This document shows, one piece after another, positions 59,897 through 64,000 of a stretch of DNA of 64,000 nt. How positions within the stretch are numbered: position 1 is the stretch's first letter; each line of letters begins with the position of its first letter. Both the position numbers and the translations under genes were made by a program. The notes below the pieces were generated by a model that saw only the letters and a list, made by a program, of their open reading frames with translations, was not told the DNA's origin and did not search any database. The DNA lies in NCBI GenBank assembly GCA_032622095.1, contig CP136063.1, forward strand, positions 77,291,980 through 77,355,979, given 5' to 3'. Origin of the DNA: Siphonodentalium dalli (lineage: Eukaryota; Mollusca; Scaphopoda; Gadilida; Siphonodentaliidae).

Positions 59897-60438
59897 TATT
59901 TCCATTGCTAGACTAGTAATTATACACCCAAGCCTTGAAATAGTGTGCCTGTCATTTGCAGAATGAGGTCCCCAGAGAGATAATTTAGTGATGCTACCCC
60001 GCATAGTGGGTTAGCATCACCAAATACACCCTCTGGGAACCTCATTCTGCTGAGGCCTCAACTGTTACATGTGTGGGAGACAAAGGATCAGATTGAAGTT
60101 CCCCAGTTGAAGTTGGTGATGTTCACCCATTAATCACCTCGATTATGCATTTTATTTTCTGCAAATTAGGCCAAAAAAAAAATGTTTTGGTTCTCAGGCA
60201 CCGCCGCATTGAATAAAAAGGGCCGCATTAAGCATTTTTTTTGGGGGATTTTATAAACATATGCGTAGCAGATATGTGTTGAATAATAGTGTGCATTGAG
60301 CTCTAACATGTAAAGTGTTAAAAAGTGACTTGCAGGCTTACAACATGAAGTAGATGACTACAATTAAGAAAATGATAAGCTGACCCTCATGCTCTTCTTA
60401 CAATTAGTCATTGTGAACTAACTTACACTAATTGTAAC

Positions 60439-60726
60439 AAAAGAACATAATAGACTAATAGTCAAAGATGTGCGAAAATATTTCTTTTCCCAGAGAGTGA
60501 TTACAAACTGGAATAGTTTATCAGATTACATTGTTTCCACTGAATCGGTTCAACAATTCAAGGAGCTATTCAATAACAACTGTTATAACGAGCGATATAC
60601 ATGTATGTACGACTAAACGTCATGGATAATTTTAAAACAATTAATTCATTTATGTTATTCTATACATGTATGTTATTATGTGAAAGGGGTAAAAGTCATG
60701 GCGACTTACTCCCCAAACATTGATGA
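60439..60726 (+). mobile_element. 5'-truncated non-LTR retrotransposon (LINE) 3' end
   Basis: A 6-bp duplication TGTAAC (60433-60438, 60727-60732) flanks 288 bp absent from HB1 copy 1. The first 59 codons are open and look like the very end of a LINE reverse transcriptase. They are followed by about 110 bp of 3' UTR ending in a short tgatgatga tail without poly-A. Jockey/CR1/RTE-like; the clade is not determined. Confidence 0.88.
60440..60616 (+). pseudogene. Reverse transcriptase C-terminal remnant of the LINE
   Basis: The 58-codon remnant reads KEHNRLIVKDVRKYFFSQRV, ITNWNSLSDYIVSTESVQQF and KELFNNNC..., then stops at taa 60614-60616. The pattern of R-x-x-FFSQRV, WNSL-x-x-x-(I/V)V and S-V-x-x-F(K) is the usual tail of LINE ORF2 proteins after the RT domain. 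All catalytic parts are missing, so it cannot be active. Confidence 0.85.
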
Positions 60727-61759
60727 TGTAACTTTATACAATTGAAAGGCACAGAACTAAATTCAGTATCACATATTAGAATGGGGAGGTATCAGTTTTT
60801 AGACAACAATAACAGTAGTTAATGTCAGGGGCATTATATAATGTTAGGTAATCCCAGTCATACACTGGTAGTACAATGTCATTTTTATATAAGATTAAAT
60901 GAGTTTACCTCTACATTTCTGGTTATTACTAGACAGAGGAAGGTATCTTTGTCCATGCTTACTATGCGCAGAAAAAAAAGCAAAATAAAAATAAAAATAA
61001 AACCCTCCCTCCCTCATTGATTTGAAAAAAAATTGCCCCAGAACCAAAACTCTTTTTTTTTTTGGCCTTAGGGGATATATATAAACTTGAACAGAAGGGA
61101 AAAAGTAACTAAACATTTTTTAATTTGAGACTACAGATACTTCCCAGAAGATGAGGCCCCTCTGGGGACCTCATTCTGAACATTGACAGACACACTATTT
61201 CAAGGTACTATTGACACTGCTAGACTGGTAATTATGTACATGTACATAAAGGTACATGTACATATTGGAACAACTACCGATATAAAACATGATCATTGAT
61301 CATTTGAGAGCATTCTCATTTCTATCACACCAACTGCTGATGCATGCCTTTCAATTTAAATTAGTTTATCACTGGAGAAACCCCACATTTCCAACACTAA
61401 ATGGCTGACATTAACAAGCACTCCTACGTCAGGTACTCTATCATTGAAATGAGGTGAATTTCAATCTCTGATTCAGAATAATGGATTCTAACTCCATTCT
61501 AGACAGGCTTCATTTACATGTATGTATTCTTGTGTGCCAAATAGAAGTCCAGGGTGGAACGTAAGAGCAATATTTAGGGAAATTTTTGGATAATTTAATA
61601 AAAGTGCAATAACGGAATAAAAGTGTGTGTTAGAAACATCAATTCTCACACAAAAGTTGATATCATGTGGAAGATGGAATTGTTTCAATATGTAATAACT
61701 TGAAAAATTATTTTTGTAGACTTGAGTATAAAGCAAGTTTTAGCAAATGACATGCTTAA

Positions 61760-61891
61760 AGATATGGGTGGCGTTGGCGGTGGGTATGCTGTTCACCTCC
61801 GTCAAAAACCGCCATAAACAGAAATAATAGTAAAATATAGACAGACCTTGTTCTTATACCAATCAGAAATATATATACACCACCCGCGCCT
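61760..61891. mobile_element. KB3 TTAA element copy 3, internal deletion
   Basis: TTAA flanks (61756-61759, 61892-61895), ends AGATATGGGTGGCGTTGGC and CACCCGCGCCT. At 132 bp only the two termini remain. Confidence 0.88.
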
Positions 61892-61918
61892 TTAAGTACA
61901 TGCACAGTATGAAATGAC

Positions 61919-62589
61919 AAGAGTTCGCGCTGCCACTTGCCAAATTTGCCAATGGCAAAAATAAATCACATCTAGCAAAAAATATTTTCATTTGGCAAGT
62001 CATTTTTTAATTCCTCAAGAAAGTTAAAAAATATTGGTCAAACAATAATATTTATTTCAGAAAACTCTTCAATATAATTACATTAGTGGTGTTTAATATG
62101 GTTTAGGAACAGTTAACACCTCTATTAAGAAGCAGTTAGTTTGATAGCAATAGTATTGATGAGTTAGCCAACATCATATGATGGTGGTGTTTACATGGCT
62201 AATCCTCTGGTGATGTGCCCTTCTGATGTAGCAACCCTTCTACCATTTTATTGTTCAGTGACTGGTTTATTGTTGTATGATAAAGCCACAATAGAGATGC
62301 GAGTATAATTATTAACTAACTGCTTTCCTTTCGATATCGTGGGTTGTAGGCTACAACCCACGATATCGATAGGAAAGCAGTTAGTTAAAACTTGTAGGAG
62401 AGGGCCGACGACCCTTTCAAATCTTCCCGAGTATCATCCCAAACTCCAAACTTGCATCCTATAGATATCAAAAGTGGTTTAAATCGCAAGTATCGAAACA
62501 TAAGGTTGCAGAAAATGATACTATACTATCAAGGATTTCATTTGGCAAATTATTTTTGCAAAAGTAAATTTTGGTCCAGCGGGACCCTG
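61919..62589. mobile_element. HT2 hAT-like element copy 2
   Basis: The flanks GAAATGAC (61911-61918) and GATATGAC (62590-62597) agree at 7 of 8 bases. The ends are AAGAGTTCGCGCTGCCACTT and GGTCCAGCGGGACCCTG. It is collinear with 6007-6560 except for a new palindrome at 62313-62388 and the segment after it. Confidence 0.85.
62313..62388. repeat. 76-bp palindrome inside HT2
   Basis: aactaactgctttcctttcg, atatcgtgggttgtag faces ctacaacccacgatat, cgataggaaagcagttagtt with almost no loop. The homologous stretch of HT2 copy 1 (about 6418-6455) has only the left arm. Confidence 0.92.
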
Positions 62590-62744
62590 GATATGACCAT
62601 CGTTGTCTACATGCCCTTGTGTGCGCAACATCTTAAATGAAAAATCCACATTTTCTTGTATTTAAACTATTTGTAAAGCATTTGTTTTTCAAATTTAGAA
62701 CAGAGCATTAAATATTTTACCACAGCATCATCAAGCACTGGGTT

Positions 62745-63652
62745 TAGTGCTGGGCGGTATTTCGGTATACCGATTATAATCGGTAAGATTTTCAATACCG
62801 TTCCCGTTACTGTCATTTTTTTTCCATAATCGGTAAACCTTGACGGTATTATCATGGTTACACGTCATACCGGCCGGTTACCGGGTATATTTACCTTTAA
62901 CAGAATACAGAGAAATTACTTTGTTTCTTTACACCATAGTTCATTCTTCACTGACTCGGATGTCACTTGTTCCTGATGACATTTGCAAAAAAATGCATTT
63001 CTTCACTACCGGGGACAAAATCCAGCCCAATATTATTTTGCAAGTTATGCAATTCTATGCTTTTTTATTTTTAAACCACTGAATGTGTGGGACAGCTCAT
63101 TATTTACCGGGGTGTTATCAAGTGGGAATGATTGATCACGTTCATAAACGTGGGTTTATATATATGATTTATAATAATTCAACCTGGAAGTGAATAATAG
63201 TTTTACAAGTTAAATTCTTTGAAAGTAATAAACCTTATTTCCCGGTATTTAATAAAAGCATTATACTTATTCACACCTGGCGGAACATTACAATATCCAA
63301 CTTAACAGCATGTGCTCTGTGCAAGTCAGTTGGGGTTATTTCAAAGCTCTTGGATGTATCCGCTGAATGATGCTTCCATAACTCGCAATTATTACCTGTA
63401 TTTGAGATCAGCGCACCTTGTCATGAATCCATGCATGATGCATGAAGACAAATGAGACATTGCCACTGTTTGTTAATCCATAATTTTATAAAACAGAGTG
63501 TTGGGTGTCTGTGTTTCCTTATTTATTGTAAGCTGTGTAGCTATTTGATTTCCTCCAAAAAACAGTTGACTTATGTACCAAGCGATCACTACTCTGCGGT
63601 ATTGTTTTAGGATTACCACGGTATTTTTATGCTCAAATACCGCCCAGCACTA
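62745..63652. mobile_element. HT4 hAT-like element, 908 bp
   Basis: Perfect 8-bp duplication ACTGGGTT (62737-62744, 63653-63660). The ends are TAGTGCTGGGCGGTATTT and AAATACCGCCCAGCACTA. Subterminal cggtataccg, aatcggta and taccggccggtta words recur. The 80-codon ORF at 62840-63082 resembles no transposase, so the element is non-autonomous. Confidence 0.94.
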
Positions 63653-63660
63653 ACTGGGTT

Positions 63661-64000
63661 GTAAGGCCGATAATGAGAAGATCGTCAGTGATAATAATAA
63701 CATGACATTGCCGCGCTTTTAATACATGGTTATTACATTTCTGTATGATCATATTATGGTTAATTAATAGCATACCAGTATCCCTCTCCCCTTGGCCAAC
63801 TTTACGCCAGTCATGCATCACAATATAGATAACAGTTTTTATAACAAGACCACCACTAATCTCCTACAAATACCACAATTGTTTGGAGATAAATTCCAAG
63901 CTGTTGGAAAACGCTTATCTGATCATGGGCCATAACAGTATTCCTTGAAATCTGTATCAGTATAGTATCCTCTGAAATCTGTATCAGTATGGTTTGAAAT
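63661..64000. other. Non-coding end of the window
   Basis: No exon, repeat family or promoter recognised. A near-repeat ctgaaatctgtatcagtat occurs at the very end. Confidence 0.4.

Larger units (their letters stand above)
60169..61067. mobile_element. HB1 element copy 2 (PIF/Harbinger-like), carrying a LINE insertion
   Basis: TTA flanks (60166-60168, 61068-61070) with ends GGCCAAAAAAAAAATGTTTT and TTTTTTTTTTTGGCC. Without the 288-bp LINE and one TGTAAC it aligns with copy 1 (2702-3381). Another HT1 copy has the empty site gaaaattaggggatatat at about 51124. Confidence 0.92.
59939..61207. mobile_element. HT1 MITE, long form, containing HB1
   Basis: It begins CAAGCCTTGAAATAGTGTGC, has one full module, the long-form spacer split at TTA by HB1 (60169-61067), and ends cacactatttcaagg. 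Similar words flank it (ttgctagactagtaattata and ctgctagactggtaattatg) instead of a clear 8-bp duplication. Confidence 0.85.

Noticed and set aside
6896-61207. Repeated palindromes spaced through the window as a CRISPR-like array
   Set aside because: The repeats are dispersed transposon hairpins with target duplications, without regular spacers or cas genes, in a eukaryotic genome.
62840-63082. 80-codon ORF inside the HT4 element
   Set aside because: No zinc finger, DDE residues or hAT dimerisation motif; the element is too short for a transposase.
48000-64000. Search for the first PDZ exon (GYGFNVRGQ / KGDRILEV region) on the minus strand
   Set aside because: No matching stretch with a correct-phase donor was found; the exon is assumed to lie beyond the window.

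Overview
The window is AT-rich animal DNA, almost certainly from a lophotrochozoan and most likely a bivalve mollusc. This is inferred from the metazoan gene structure, the abundance of the word TACATGTA, and many decayed repeats of the 'ggccataactc ... gacagacggacgg' type that I associate with molluscan genomes. It contains one recognisable gene. The minus strand carries eleven consecutive coding exons of a sorting nexin-27 (SNX27) orthologue, from the second half of the PDZ domain (47555-47637) through the PX domain (19589-21221) and the FERM-like domain (2461-17095). All introns are GT-AG, and the intron phases join without a break into 423 codons. The first exon(s) with the PDZ start must lie beyond 64000. 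The last short C-terminal exon was not found and may lie below position 1 or be hidden in 1-2450.

The rest is intron and upstream DNA packed with non-autonomous transposons, many still showing exact ends and target duplications. Local labels are used. PAL1 is a TA-flanked, nearly perfect palindrome of about 215 bp with 24 copies or fragments. PB1-PB4 are TTAA-flanked elements with CCC ends (piggyBac-like). KB1-KB4 are TTAA-flanked elements with AG ends (T2/Kolobok-like). HT1-HT5 are elements with CA/TA ends, several with 8-bp target duplications (hAT-like). HB1-HB3 are elements with 3-bp target duplications (PIF/Harbinger-like). HPC is a 70-bp hairpin module shared by three different PB families. 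There is one 5'-truncated LINE tail with a readable reverse-transcriptase C-terminus.

Layout. 1-21221 holds ten of the eleven exons, with introns of 0.4-3.6 kb in which transposons come within 22-28 bp of splice sites. 21222-47554 is one 26-kb intron dominated by PAL1, PB, KB and HT elements. 47638-64000 is intron or upstream DNA with two long hAT-like elements, a triple nest (LINE in HB1 in HT1) and two minisatellites.

The most interesting signals are these. Copy-private substitutions of PAL1 are mirrored in both arms of the same copy. The HPC hairpin is shared by otherwise unrelated TTAA families. A splice donor of SNX27 has been tandemly duplicated together with a SINE-like head. No autonomous transposase, RNA gene, CRISPR array or second protein gene could be supported.
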